A stretch of DNA of 6,281 bases from Spirochaetaceae bacterium (lineage in GTDB: Bacteria; Spirochaetota; Spirochaetia; SZUA-6; Fen-1364), in assembly GCA_003141795.1 (NCBI GenBank), contig PLNO01000236.1, positions 260 through 6,540 on the forward strand. Reading direction: 5' to 3'. Of the stretch, positions 1 through 6,281 are shown in pieces. A model generated the notes under the pieces. That model saw only the letters and a program-made list of their open reading frames with translations. It was not told the DNA's origin and did no database searches. A program made the translations under genes and the position numbers. How positions within the stretch are numbered: the stretch's first letter is position 1; each line of letters begins with the position of its first letter.

Positions 1-42
1 CATTGGTGTTACATTGATAACGGGCATCTTATAAACCCCGGC

Positions 43-47
43 AGGAG
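43..47 (+). promoter_or_regulatory. Shine-Dalgarno site of the FecR/DUF6600 gene
   Basis: AGGAG lies six bases upstream of the ATG at 54, which is near-ideal spacing. It supports that ATG as the start, in agreement with the typical signal peptide that begins there. An AT-rich TATAAA at 30-35 could be part of a -10 element, but no convincing -35 lies at the right distance within the few bases available, so no promoter is called. Confidence 0.75.
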
Positions 48-53
48 CAGAGA

Positions 54-2318
54 ATGAACAACCGATTTCGTCATACAGCAATGGCTGCGGCAGTCGTGCT
101 CGCGGTCATGCTTTCAGCAGCCACGGCGTGGGCGGATCCCCCCTCCCAGGTGGGACGGCTGAGCTACCTGGATGGGACGGTCTCGTTCCGGCCGGGGACG
201 CTCGACGATTGGACCCCTGCCTCTCTGAACTATCCGCTCTCGGAGGGGGATCAGGTCTGGACCGATCAGGACGGCAGGGCGGAGATCCACGTCGGCTCCA
301 CCGCGCTTCGTCTGGGCGCTGGCACGGATTTTACATTCTTGAGCCTCGACGATCAAACGATCCAGGTCAGACTGTCCACCGGCTCTCTCAACGTGAAGCT
401 GCGAAGGCTCGATCCAGGGGACGCCTTCGAGATAGACACTCCCAATTCCATCGTTTCGCTGGAATCCGCGGGAAGCTACCGCGTCGACGTTCAGGAGGAC
501 GGTGAGACGAGCGTCGTGGTCGTCCATCAGGGACAGGCAAACGTCACCGCGGGAACCGGCTCGTTCACCGTCAACGGGGACCAGTCGGGAACCGTCTCGG
601 GGACCGGATCGGTTGCCTACTACGTGCAGGACGCGACGACTCAGGATGATCTTGATTCCTGGAGCTTTGCGCGGGACGCCCGTGAGGACAGGGTCGATTC
701 GCTGCGCTTCCTTCCGCGGGAGATGATCGGCGTGGAGGACCTGGACGGAAACGGCGTGTGGATCACGATGTCAGGGTATGGCCCGGTCTGGCAGCCCACC
801 ATGGTGCCCGCCGGATGGGCCCCGTACAGGTTCGGCCACTGGGCGTGGGTGGAGCCCTGGGGATGGACGTGGATCGATTCCGCAGCCTGGGGATTCGCGC
901 CGTTTCACTATGGACGGTGGGCGTATATGAGCGCTCGATGGGTGTGGGTGCCGGGCCAGATGGTGGCACGGCCCGTCTATGCCCCGGCGCTCGTCGTATT
1001 TATCGGCGGGGACGCGTGGCGACCTTCCGGGGGAGAGGGCATCGGATGGTTCCCGCTCGGACCGCGTGAGGTCTACGTCCCGCCCTATGCCGTCACGCCC
1101 CGCTACCTGCAGGGGATCAACTTCGCCTCGGGTGCCACATTGAATGACATCGAGACGGTCCAGAGGATCGACAGGACGCGCATTCGCTACGTCAACAGGA
1201 ACCTTCCGCTGGCGGTTACGGTCATCCCGCGCCAGGCTTTCATCCAGTCGCGGCCCGCCGATGGGGCGGCTCTGCGGCTGATGCCCTCGGATCTCGGCAG
1301 GGCGCCGATCATGGGGATGACGGCCGTCCTCGTGCCGCAGAGGGAAAGCATCGTCGCACGACCGTTGGGACCCCAGGGTCCGGTCCGGCAGCCGCCGTCC
1401 AATGTGGTCAACCGGCCCGTGTTCTCCGCACGAACGCCGCCTCCGCCACCCGTACCGTTCGCTGTTCGCCAGCAGGCGCTTTCGGCCAACCCGGGCCGTC
1501 CCGTGGATGCCGCGGTGCTCTCGGGCATGCAGCCGAACATCCCGCCCCGCAGGCCTCCCGTGGCCCGCTTCGGTGAGGGTGGGCCGCAGCCTCAGCCGAT
1601 GCAGCCGCAGCAGCCGGGTATGCAGCCGCAACCTCAGCAACCGCCGCTGCCGGGGCTGCAGCCGCAACCGCAACAGCCCCAGCAGCCGCAGCCGCGGCCC
1701 GCACAGCAGCCCCAGCAGCCGGGCATGCAGCAGCAACCGCAGCAGCCGGGCATTCAGCCCCAGCAGCGGCCCGCACAGCAGCCCCCGCAGCCGGGCATGC
1801 AGCAGCAACCGCAACAGCCTCAGCCGCGGCCCGCACAGCAGCCCCAGCAGCCGGCGCCCCAGCAACCTCCGCAACAGCCGCAGCAGCAGCAGGAGAGGCC
1901 GGTGCAACAACCGCAACCCCCGCAGCCGCCCGCACAGCAGCCTGCTCAGCAGCCGGGCATGCAGCAGCAGAGGCCTGCGCAGCAGCCCGCGCAGCCTCAG
2001 CAACAGCCCCAGAAGCAGGACCAGCAGAAGCAGCAGGCGGGCCAGGACGTGAAGCAGCTCGTCAACAGCCTTAGGACCCAGTCGCTGCCGAACGCCGAGC
2101 GGCATCTCGCGGACGCGCGGAAGGTCAAGGGAAGTCAGCTCGACTTCAACGCGATCCAGGGCCAGATTGCAGCGGCGCGATCCCTGCTGTCAGGTATCGA
2201 CAGCGATATCGCGCAGGGACGGACGGATCAGGCCATGCAGAAGGCCCGACAGGCCCAAGCGCAGATCGCCGACATCGAGTCCGCCATCGCGGCAGCCCAG
2301 CGTGGCGGAGGCAATTGA
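54..2318 (+). CDS. Exported FecR-domain / DUF6600-type protein with Pro/Gln-rich linker
   Basis: This is a complete 754-residue protein. Residues 1-27 form a classical signal peptide: basic N-terminus, hydrophobic core, and an A-W-A site before D28. The mature protein should therefore be exported to the periplasm or envelope. Residues about 33-190 are beta-rich and match the FecR fold, with the opening VGRLSYLDGTVSF, then GDQVWT and an H-Q-G-Q-A-N-V segment. The motif W203-S-F-A-R-D-A-R-E-D-R213, a common end of this domain, leads into a Trp-rich DUF6600-type region (about 220-350) with GWAPY, WGFAPFHYGRW and WVPG. A Pro/Gln tract (about 511-664) follows, and then a charged, Ala/Gln-rich helical tail (about 665-754) that may form a coiled coil. 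No transmembrane anchor is seen after the signal peptide. FecR proper is an anti-sigma regulator with a cytoplasmic N-terminus and a membrane segment; this protein has neither, so it is unlikely to be that regulator. Function is unknown; a structural or scaffold role in the envelope is inference. Confidence 0.9.
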   Translation: MNNRFRHTAMAAAVVLAVMLSAATAWADPPSQVGRLSYLDGTVSFRPGTLDDWTPASLNYPLSEGDQVWTDQDGRAEIHVGSTALRLGAGTDFTFLSLDDQTIQVRLSTGSLNVKLRRLDPGDAFEIDTPNSIVSLESAGSYRVDVQEDGETSVVVVHQGQANVTAGTGSFTVNGDQSGTVSGTGSVAYYVQDATTQDDLDSWSFARDAREDRVDSLRFLPREMIGVEDLDGNGVWITMSGYGPVWQPTMVPAGWAPYRFGHWAWVEPWGWTWIDSAAWGFAPFHYGRWAYMSARWVWVPGQMVARPVYAPALVVFIGGDAWRPSGGEGIGWFPLGPREVYVPPYAVTPRYLQGINFASGATLNDIETVQRIDRTRIRYVNRNLPLAVTVIPRQAFIQSRPADGAALRLMPSDLGRAPIMGMTAVLVPQRESIVARPLGPQGPVRQPPSNVVNRPVFSARTPPPPPVPFAVRQQALSANPGRPVDAAVLSGMQPNIPPRRPPVARFGEGGPQPQPMQPQQPGMQPQPQQPPLPGLQPQPQQPQQPQPRPAQQPQQPGMQQQPQQPGIQPQQRPAQQPPQPGMQQQPQQPQPRPAQQPQQPAPQQPPQQPQQQQERPVQQPQPPQPPAQQPAQQPGMQQQRPAQQPAQPQQQPQKQDQQKQQAGQDVKQLVNSLRTQSLPNAERHLADARKVKGSQLDFNAIQGQIAAARSLLSGIDSDIAQGRTDQAMQKARQAQAQIADIESAIAAAQRGGGN
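813..947 (+). repeat. Trp-rich internal duplication in the DUF6600-type region
   Basis: Residues 254-273 and 280-298 are two diverged copies of one unit, offset by 26 residues. The first begins GWAPYRFGHWAW and the second GFAPFHYGRWAY; each ends in a W-x-W pair. Eight tryptophans fall between residues 255 and 298. This pattern of GW/GF-A-P-[YF]-x-[FY]-G-x-W is what I know from DUF6600 proteins, where it is usually found after a FecR-like domain. The spacing suggests a repeated beta-hairpin with exposed aromatic side chains, which could bind carbohydrate or pack in a barrel; that is inference. Confidence 0.7.
1584..2045 (+). repeat. Pro/Gln-rich low-complexity tract with imperfect 60-72 base repeats
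   Basis: Residues about 511-664 of the FecR/DUF6600 protein are almost only P and Q with scattered G-M, R-P-A and R residues. A repeated DNA unit beginning GCGGCCCGCACAGCAGCCCC starts at 1694 and near-identically at 1766 and 1826, spacings of 72 and 60 bases, both multiples of three. A weaker related unit follows near 1924. Units read R-P-A-Q-Q-P-x-Q-P-G-M-Q-Q-Q. The in-frame period and near-identical copies point to expansion by slippage or unequal recombination, so length may vary between strains. As a protein segment it should be an extended, disordered spacer, perhaps crossing the cell wall or periplasm. Confidence 0.9.
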
Positions 2319-2386
2319 GGGAGGGGGAGACACGAGTACACGAAACGCTCATTGACGCTCCCTCGCAGGGCGGATAGCTTCGCTCT
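2319..2386. other. Intergenic gap between the two genes
   Basis: This 68-base gap contains no gene. A 7-base inverted repeat, GAGGGAG (2317-2323, overlapping the upstream stop) and CTCCCTC (2358-2364), is separated by 34 bases and is not followed by a T-run, so it is not a convincing intrinsic terminator. The in-frame TAG at 2375-2377 closes the helicase frame just upstream of its start. AGGG at 2367-2370 is the only Shine-Dalgarno-like stretch near the GTG and is rather far away (16 bases). Read-through from the first gene is therefore possible, but not shown. Confidence 0.6.
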
Positions 2387-2393
2387 GTGAGCG
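2381..2393 (+). promoter_or_regulatory. Small hairpin presenting the GTG start codon in its loop
   Basis: CGCTC (2381-2385) and GAGCG (2389-2393) are perfect complements around the three-base loop TGT. The GTG start codon (2387-2389) is thus partly in the loop and partly in the stem. Combined with a poor, distant Shine-Dalgarno sequence, this would predict weak initiation. A stem of only five pairs may arise by chance, so regulation is a suggestion only. Confidence 0.25.
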
Positions 2394-5300
2394 AACACGA
2401 TGGGCGTTTCATTGTTCTCCTCAACGACGCGCTGAAAGACCATCTGTCGTCGCTCTCGGGCAAGGAGCGGCTGAGGCTGCGGGAGAAGTTCGAGTTCCTC
2501 GAACAGGGGTTCTGGGACACGGGTGTCCGCGTCAAGAAGCTCCGCGGCACTTCGCGGCGCGTCGTGTTCGAGGCACGGCTCACCAAGAGCGACAGGCTCC
2601 TCTTCACCCTCGGCGATCATCAGGGCAGGACGGCCATCTACGTCTGGGGGATCGTACGCCACGACGACATAGCTTCGGAAGCGGCACGGATTGTTCCCCG
2701 CAACGCCCCTTTCCTCGATTTCGAGCCGCTGCAGAGCGAAGAAAAGTCGGACCTCACCCTCGAGGCGGCGCCGATCGAATGGCTCAGCCAGGAAGACGTC
2801 GAGCAGAAGGTGCCCGACGATTACGGTCCGCAGAGATGGCTCGTGCTGGACGACGAAGAATGGCGCCGCCTGCTTCTCTCACCCGATGCCTCCGGCTGGG
2901 AGGCATTTCTCTTCCTCACCCGTGAGCAGGAGGACCTCCTCCACGCCTCTCCGCCCATATTGTTGTCGGGAACCGCAGGCAGCGGAAAAACGACGCTGTC
3001 CGTGTACTATCTCATCCGTGGGGCAGCGAGTGGGCAGCGGAGGCTTTTCCTCACCTACAACCCCCTCCTGAAGAACCTCGCTGAGCGGATCTACGCCGGC
3101 CTCGCCTCTCACCGCGGAAGCCTTCCCGACGCACCGCCACCCCGGTTCCTCGTATTCAGGGAATTGCTGCGGGAGATCGTGCCTCAAGCGGAGCGCCTCT
3201 TTTCCGAGGAGAAGGAGGTCGGTCTCAAGCGGTTCGCCCAGATCTTCAATGATCACAAGGACAGGAAGAGGTACGACGCCGAGCTGGTCTGGGAGGAGAT
3301 CCGTTCCATCATCAAGGGGGCGAAGCTTCCGCTTGCCTCCGCCCGATTGGCGCGCCTCAGCGCGCGATTCAACTCCCGGGAGCTCACCCTCCGGGAACGC
3401 GGGGAGCTGCGGGAACATCTCATCGGCCTCCAGGAACTGTCCATCGCCCGACGGGCAGAAGCGCTGATTCGTCAGAAAACCACGCTCGTCGACTACGCCG
3501 GCTTCCTTCGTGCGGTTGACGATCGAGGGGGAGAAGGGGCGGAGGACTGCGCGCTCGTGCTCACGGAGATCGTGCAATGGGTGGAGAAGAGCGCCGCCGA
3601 TTTCGTTTCTCCGCTCTTGTCGGAGGAAGAGTACGCCGCGTTGGGCAGGAAGCGCGCGCCCTCGTTTCTCTACGACCGCCGTGAGATCTACGGGATCGCC
3701 GTCTATTACCAGGACAGGCTCGAGCAGGAGGGACTCTGGGACGAGATCGACCTCACCAAGGCAGCCATCCGGACGCTCGACGACAACGCGCAGGAGTTCT
3801 CCTACGACCTCGTGGTGTGTGACGAGGTGCAGGACCTCACCGACGTGCAGGTCTCCCTGCTGTTTCGACTGCTCGCCGACCCGCGGGGGATCGTTCTCAC
3901 GGGCGACCCTCGCCAGATCATCAACCCGTCGGGCTTCCGTTGGGAGGAGGTGAAGGGAAAGCTCTATGAGCGGGGGCTTTCGGCTCCGGTCGTTCGGCGT
4001 CTCAGCCTCAATTTCCGCTGCGTCGGCTCGATCGTTCGGCTGTCCAATGCGCTTCTCGACCTGAAGGCAGGGCTCGTCGGGCTTACCGACACGGAAATGC
4101 GCGAGGAATGGAAGTTCGGCGGCAGGCCGCCGGCGCTTCTCACGTCCCTGGAAGAGGAAGAGGTGATTCCCCGCATCGATGCGCGCGCAGCGGGTCAGGT
4201 CATCCTCGCAAGAACCGTGGAGAGCAGGGACAGGCTCAAGGAGGCGCTCGGCACCGATCTCGTTTTCACGATCGCCGAGGCAAAAGGCCTGGAGTTCGAC
4301 ACCGTCTTTCTGTGGAAGTTCTGCGAAGACGGCGAGGCTGCCCCGATCTGGAGGGCGATAGCCTCGGGGCAGCCCATCGACCAGAGCAGGATCCCGCACG
4401 TGCGGCACGAGCTCGCGCTCCTCTACGTGGCCGTCACGCGGGCCCGCACCACGCTCATCATCTTCGACGGGCCCGAGCCGGCCGTGATCTGGGACATACC
4501 GTCCCTGTCGCAGCTCGTCTTCCGCGCCACGGATCAGGAGGCGCTTTCGGGCCTCTGGCGGGCGGTTTCCACTCCGAAGGAATGGGAAGAGCAGGGCGAC
4601 TATTTCCTCGGGCACGAGCAGTTCGCCGCGGCGCGCGAATGCTTCCGCAATTCTGGTAATGACGCGAAGCAGGCCCTTGCCGGCGGTCTGCTCCTCCTCG
4701 GTGAGGGCAGGTTCGCCGAGGCGGGTCCGCTGCTGGAAGCCGCGGGAGAGAAGCGGCGCGCGGCTGATTGTTTCGAGCGGGCGGGACTGTGGGGACGGGC
4801 AATGCCGCTGTGGCATGCGCTGGGAGAGCAGCGACGGGAGAGCCTCTGCAGGGCGCGCCTGTGTGAAGAACGCAGGGAATGGGCTGCCGCGGCGGCGGCA
4901 TGGGACTCCCTGGGGGACGTCGAGCGCGGCCTGGAGAACTGGGAAAAGGCCGGTGCGTACGACAAGGTCGGCAGGGCACTGGCTGCGGCCGGGAAGCTCG
5001 AGAGGGCGGCGGCACTTCTGGAGAAAGCCCGGCTGCCCGTCGAGGCTGCCGCTTGCTATGCGAAGATCGGGCAGGACGGCAGGGCTGCTGATCTCTATTT
5101 CCACGCCGGTGACTTGCGGCAGGCGATCAGACTCTACAAGAAGACCGGGGATGAGGAGAAGCTCCTCCGCTGTTACCGCCAGCTCGGGGATTTCCGCTCT
5201 ATGGGGCTCTACTGGGAAGCCCGAGGCGATGTTCGCAAGGCCGCGGAGGCTTTCACCCGCTATGCGGAGGGTTCCCCGGAGGACCGGACCGAGCTGCTCG

Positions 5301-6281
5301 CGTCGATCCCCAAGGGAACGACGCGAAAATCGGCGCTCAAGGCTGCCGTGCGTTACTCGGCGCTTTCCCAGCCGCGGGACGCCGCGCCGCTCTTCGTTCG
5401 TGCCGGTGAGACGCGCGAGGCGGCGCGCGAGTACGAGAAGGCCGGCGATTTCCTCGGCCTTTCAGAATGCCTGGAGGACGAGGAACGGTATCGCGAAGCC
5501 GCCGAAGCGCTGGAAAGAGCCGACATGGAGCCCGACGAAAAACTGAGGGAGATCGGCTATCTCCTCCTCCAGCATCTATCGTCGAGCGATGGTAAGGAGA
5601 ACGCCGTGGCGCAGGAGCTGCATGCGGAGGCGCTGCGCATGAAAGGGGAAGGCCGTCTGCTGCCCGCGCTCGCCCGGTTCCGACTCCTCCGTGACGATCA
5701 GAACACGGTGGCGGTCTACAGGGAGCTCGGCCATTTCGAAGAGGCGATCACATTTTTCATCGAGACAGATAATCCCGCCGCCGCATTGTCACTCGCCCGA
5801 ACCGAGGGCTTTGCGATTTCCCGATCCTACCTCGAAGCGGTGATCCAGAAGGTCTGGATCGACTCCGCGATCAATACCACCGAGCTTTCGCGCATGCGGG
5901 AGCTGTTCGTCCGCCTCCTCGACCGTGGGTTGCAGCAGACGCCACCCTCAGAGGGGCGGGAGATCGTGGAGCGGTTCTTCTGGAAAGCGTACGGAGGCCA
6001 CATCCCTGAGGACGTGCTCTCCCAGGCGGCCTTTCACATGATGGTCTCATGGAGAGCAGTGAACGTCATCATCCGCGTGTTGTACTTCAATGTGGTGATG
6101 TGCAAGTCCTTCTCCCCGGGCATGAAGGATTTCGTGGAACGCGTCTCTCTCACCGCGAAGGAGTCGGGTGATGCCGTCCTTGCCGCGTGCGCCGCATACG
6201 TCGAGCAGCGCAAAGAGCTCGAGAGCTGGGCGGAGAAGGCAGAGCTCTCGTCGGAAAACGCGTTCGCGCTCGGCGCGAGTG
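2387..6281 (+). CDS. RelE-like / UvrD-type SF1 helicase / alpha-solenoid fusion protein (3' end cut by window)
   Basis: One open frame of 1298 codons with no stop before the window edge. GTG at 2387 is the first possible start after the in-frame TAG at 2375, and no in-frame ATG occurs near it. Residues about 8-95 resemble a RelE/ParE toxin fold. The helicase core then shows every SF1A motif: Q motif LTREQ (Q181), Walker A GTAGSGKT (195-202, K201), Ia LFLTYNP (220-226), Walker B CDEVQD (478-483), III TGDPRQ (505-510), IV LNFRC (541-545, R544), V EAKGLEFD (631-638) and VI LYVAVTRAR (679-687, arginine finger candidate R685). These residues support ATP-driven translocation or unwinding on single-stranded nucleic acid. 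From about 733 onward the chain is an Ala-rich alpha-solenoid of short helices, probably a partner-binding scaffold; residues about 1140-1298 are helical and unassigned. No signal peptide is seen, so it is cytoplasmic. It is much longer than UvrD/Rep/PcrA (about 670-750 residues). It recalls eukaryotic TRANK1-type helicases more than UvrD itself. A defence or RNA/DNA surveillance role is inference. Confidence 0.93.
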   Translation, partial: MSEHDGRFIVLLNDALKDHLSSLSGKERLRLREKFEFLEQGFWDTGVRVKKLRGTSRRVVFEARLTKSDRLLFTLGDHQGRTAIYVWGIVRHDDIASEAARIVPRNAPFLDFEPLQSEEKSDLTLEAAPIEWLSQEDVEQKVPDDYGPQRWLVLDDEEWRRLLLSPDASGWEAFLFLTREQEDLLHASPPILLSGTAGSGKTTLSVYYLIRGAASGQRRLFLTYNPLLKNLAERIYAGLASHRGSLPDAPPPRFLVFRELLREIVPQAERLFSEEKEVGLKRFAQIFNDHKDRKRYDAELVWEEIRSIIKGAKLPLASARLARLSARFNSRELTLRERGELREHLIGLQELSIARRAEALIRQKTTLVDYAGFLRAVDDRGGEGAEDCALVLTEIVQWVEKSAADFVSPLLSEEEYAALGRKRAPSFLYDRREIYGIAVYYQDRLEQEGLWDEIDLTKAAIRTLDDNAQEFSYDLVVCDEVQDLTDVQVSLLFRLLADPRGIVLTGDPRQIINPSGFRWEEVKGKLYERGLSAPVVRRLSLNFRCVGSIVRLSNALLDLKAGLVGLTDTEMREEWKFGGRPPALLTSLEEEEVIPRIDARAAGQVILARTVESRDRLKEALGTDLVFTIAEAKGLEFDTVFLWKFCEDGEAAPIWRAIASGQPIDQSRIPHVRHELALLYVAVTRARTTLIIFDGPEPAVIWDIPSLSQLVFRATDQEALSGLWRAVSTPKEWEEQGDYFLGHEQFAAARECFRNSGNDAKQALAGGLLLLGEGRFAEAGPLLEAAGEKRRAADCFERAGLWGRAMPLWHALGEQRRESLCRARLCEERREWAAAAAAWDSLGDVERGLENWEKAGAYDKVGRALAAAGKLERAAALLEKARLPVEAAACYAKIGQDGRAADLYFHAGDLRQAIRLYKKTGDEEKLLRCYRQLGDFRSMGLYWEARGDVRKAAEAFTRYAEGSPEDRTELLASIPKGTTRKSALKAAVRYSALSQPRDAAPLFVRAGETREAAREYEKAGDFLGLSECLEDEERYREAAEALERADMEPDEKLREIGYLLLQHLSSSDGKENAVAQELHAEALRMKGEGRLLPALARFRLLRDDQNTVAVYRELGHFEEAITFFIETDNPAAALSLARTEGFAISRSYLEAVIQKVWIDSAINTTELSRMRELFVRLLDRGLQQTPPSEGREIVERFFWKAYGGHIPEDVLSQAAFHMMVSWRAVNVIIRVLYFNVVMCKSFSPGMKDFVERVSLTAKESGDAVLAACAAYVEQRKELESWAEKAELSSENAFALGAS
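2408..2671 (+). other. RelE/ParE-like domain at the N-terminus of the helicase protein
   Basis: Residues about 8-95 show the order helix, helix, then beta strands. A Lys/Arg-rich helical hairpin (15-40) is followed by VKKLRG (49-54), a strand VVFEARL (59-65), a strand DRLLFTL (69-75) and a final strand IYVWGIVRHDDI (84-95). In RelE/ParE proteins the same order reads k-L-x-G, y-R-x-R-x-x-d-y-R-v-l-y and a closing strand ending in H-R-x-x-Y or similar. The basic residues K50, K51, R53, R58, R64, K67, R70, R91 and H92 are candidates for RNA contact or catalysis. No separate antitoxin gene is visible beside it. The fold call rests on pattern only; it could be a degenerate, non-catalytic nucleic-acid-binding module. 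Confidence 0.6.
4742..5260 (+). repeat. Array of 13-residue helical repeats (alpha-solenoid), main block
   Basis: Residues 786-958 divide into consecutive short units. Three 13-residue units (786-824) and one 17-residue unit (825-841) precede nine units of exactly 13 residues (842-958, bases 4910-5260), with no insertions. Examples are AGKLERAAALLEK (868-880) and AGDLRQAIRLYKK (907-919). The consensus is roughly [A/L/T/R]-G-D-x-x-[R/K]-A-[A/I]-x-[L/C]-[Y/F/W]-x-[K/R]. Each unit would be one short helix closed by a Gly turn, so two units make a 26-residue hairpin, shorter than the 34-residue TPR. The pattern resembles the short-helix solenoids of COPI, clathrin and intraflagellar-transport proteins. 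Codons differ among units, so the array is old rather than freshly duplicated. Confidence 0.85.
5402..5518 (+). repeat. Second block of 13-residue helical repeats
   Basis: Residues 1006-1044 continue the same register after a spacer of about 47 residues: AGETREAAREYEK, AGDFLGLSECLED and EERYREAAEALER, each 13 residues. The spacer (959-1005) is helical, but its periodicity is unclear; it may hold a diverged unit. Confidence 0.75.
5687..5803 (+). repeat. Third block of 13-residue helical repeats
   Basis: Residues 1101-1139 are again three 13-residue units: LRDDQNTVAVYRE, LGHFEEAITFFIE and TDNPAAALSLART. They are more diverged than the main block, but keep the Y/F near position 10-11 and the turn at positions 1-3. 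Beyond 1140 the chain stays helical without a clear period up to the window edge. Confidence 0.65.

Noticed and set aside
9..35. Promoter for the first gene (TTACAT at 9-14, TATAAA at 30-35)
   Set aside because: The spacer is only about 15 bases and the -35 match is weak; too little upstream sequence is available to support it.
1694..1858. CRISPR-like direct repeats
   Set aside because: The repeated units sit in frame within a Pro/Gln coding tract, the spacing is uneven (72 and 60 bases), and the intervening sequence is itself low-complexity repeat rather than unique spacers.
771..2105. Open frame of 444 codons on the - strand, Leu/Arg-rich
   Set aside because: It is the antisense reading of the Pro/Gln tract (CAG and CCG codons read as CTG and CGG). 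Low complexity and overlap with a convincing exported protein argue against a gene.
2317..2364. Inverted repeat GAGGGAG / CTCCCTC as a terminator
   Set aside because: The loop is 34 bases and no T-run follows, so it does not fit an intrinsic terminator.
2879..5104. Open frame of 741 codons on the - strand, antisense to the helicase core
   Set aside because: It is fully opposite the + strand frame that carries all the helicase motifs. Its product has biased, motif-free composition, as expected from GC-rich codon use in the sense gene, and its long openness is a by-product of few AT-rich stop codons.
4659..5546. Open frame of 295 codons on the + strand inside the solenoid region
   Set aside because: It is out of frame with the continuous helicase-solenoid frame, is extremely Arg/Ser-rich, and shows no helical repeats or recognisable motif.

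Overview
The window is GC-rich DNA (low-to-mid 60s percent GC by eye) with bacterial gene organisation: two long + strand genes separated by a 68-base gap, with no RNA gene, CRISPR array, transposase or attachment site that I can see. The first gene encodes an exported FecR/DUF6600-type protein. This suggests a Gram-negative-type bacterium, possibly a deltaproteobacterium, an acidobacterium or a related lineage. That placement is a guess from gene family and composition, because no phylogenetic marker is present.

Bases 54-2318 encode a complete 754-residue secreted protein. It has a signal peptide, a FecR-like beta domain, a tryptophan-rich DUF6600-type region with an internal tandem duplication, a Pro/Gln-rich low-complexity linker of about 150 residues, and a C-terminal helical segment. 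It is probably a periplasmic or envelope structural or sensor-like protein of unknown function.

Bases 2387-6281 are one uninterrupted open reading frame with a GTG start that runs off the window end (1298 codons seen, no stop). Reading it through gives a three-part protein. An N-terminal domain of about 90 residues looks like a RelE/ParE-fold toxin. A complete UvrD-type superfamily 1 helicase core follows, with motifs Q, I, Ia, II, III, IV, V and VI all visible. After it comes a long alpha-solenoid made of short helical units, many exactly 13 residues long. The overall plan recalls the eukaryotic TRANK1-type helicases and suggests a large nucleic-acid-dependent ATPase that could act in conflict, defence or RNA/DNA surveillance. 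The role is inference; the motifs are seen directly.

The two genes share orientation, but nothing else ties their functions together. No terminator with a U-run separates them, so co-transcription is possible. The helicase-solenoid gene is the point of interest in this window.
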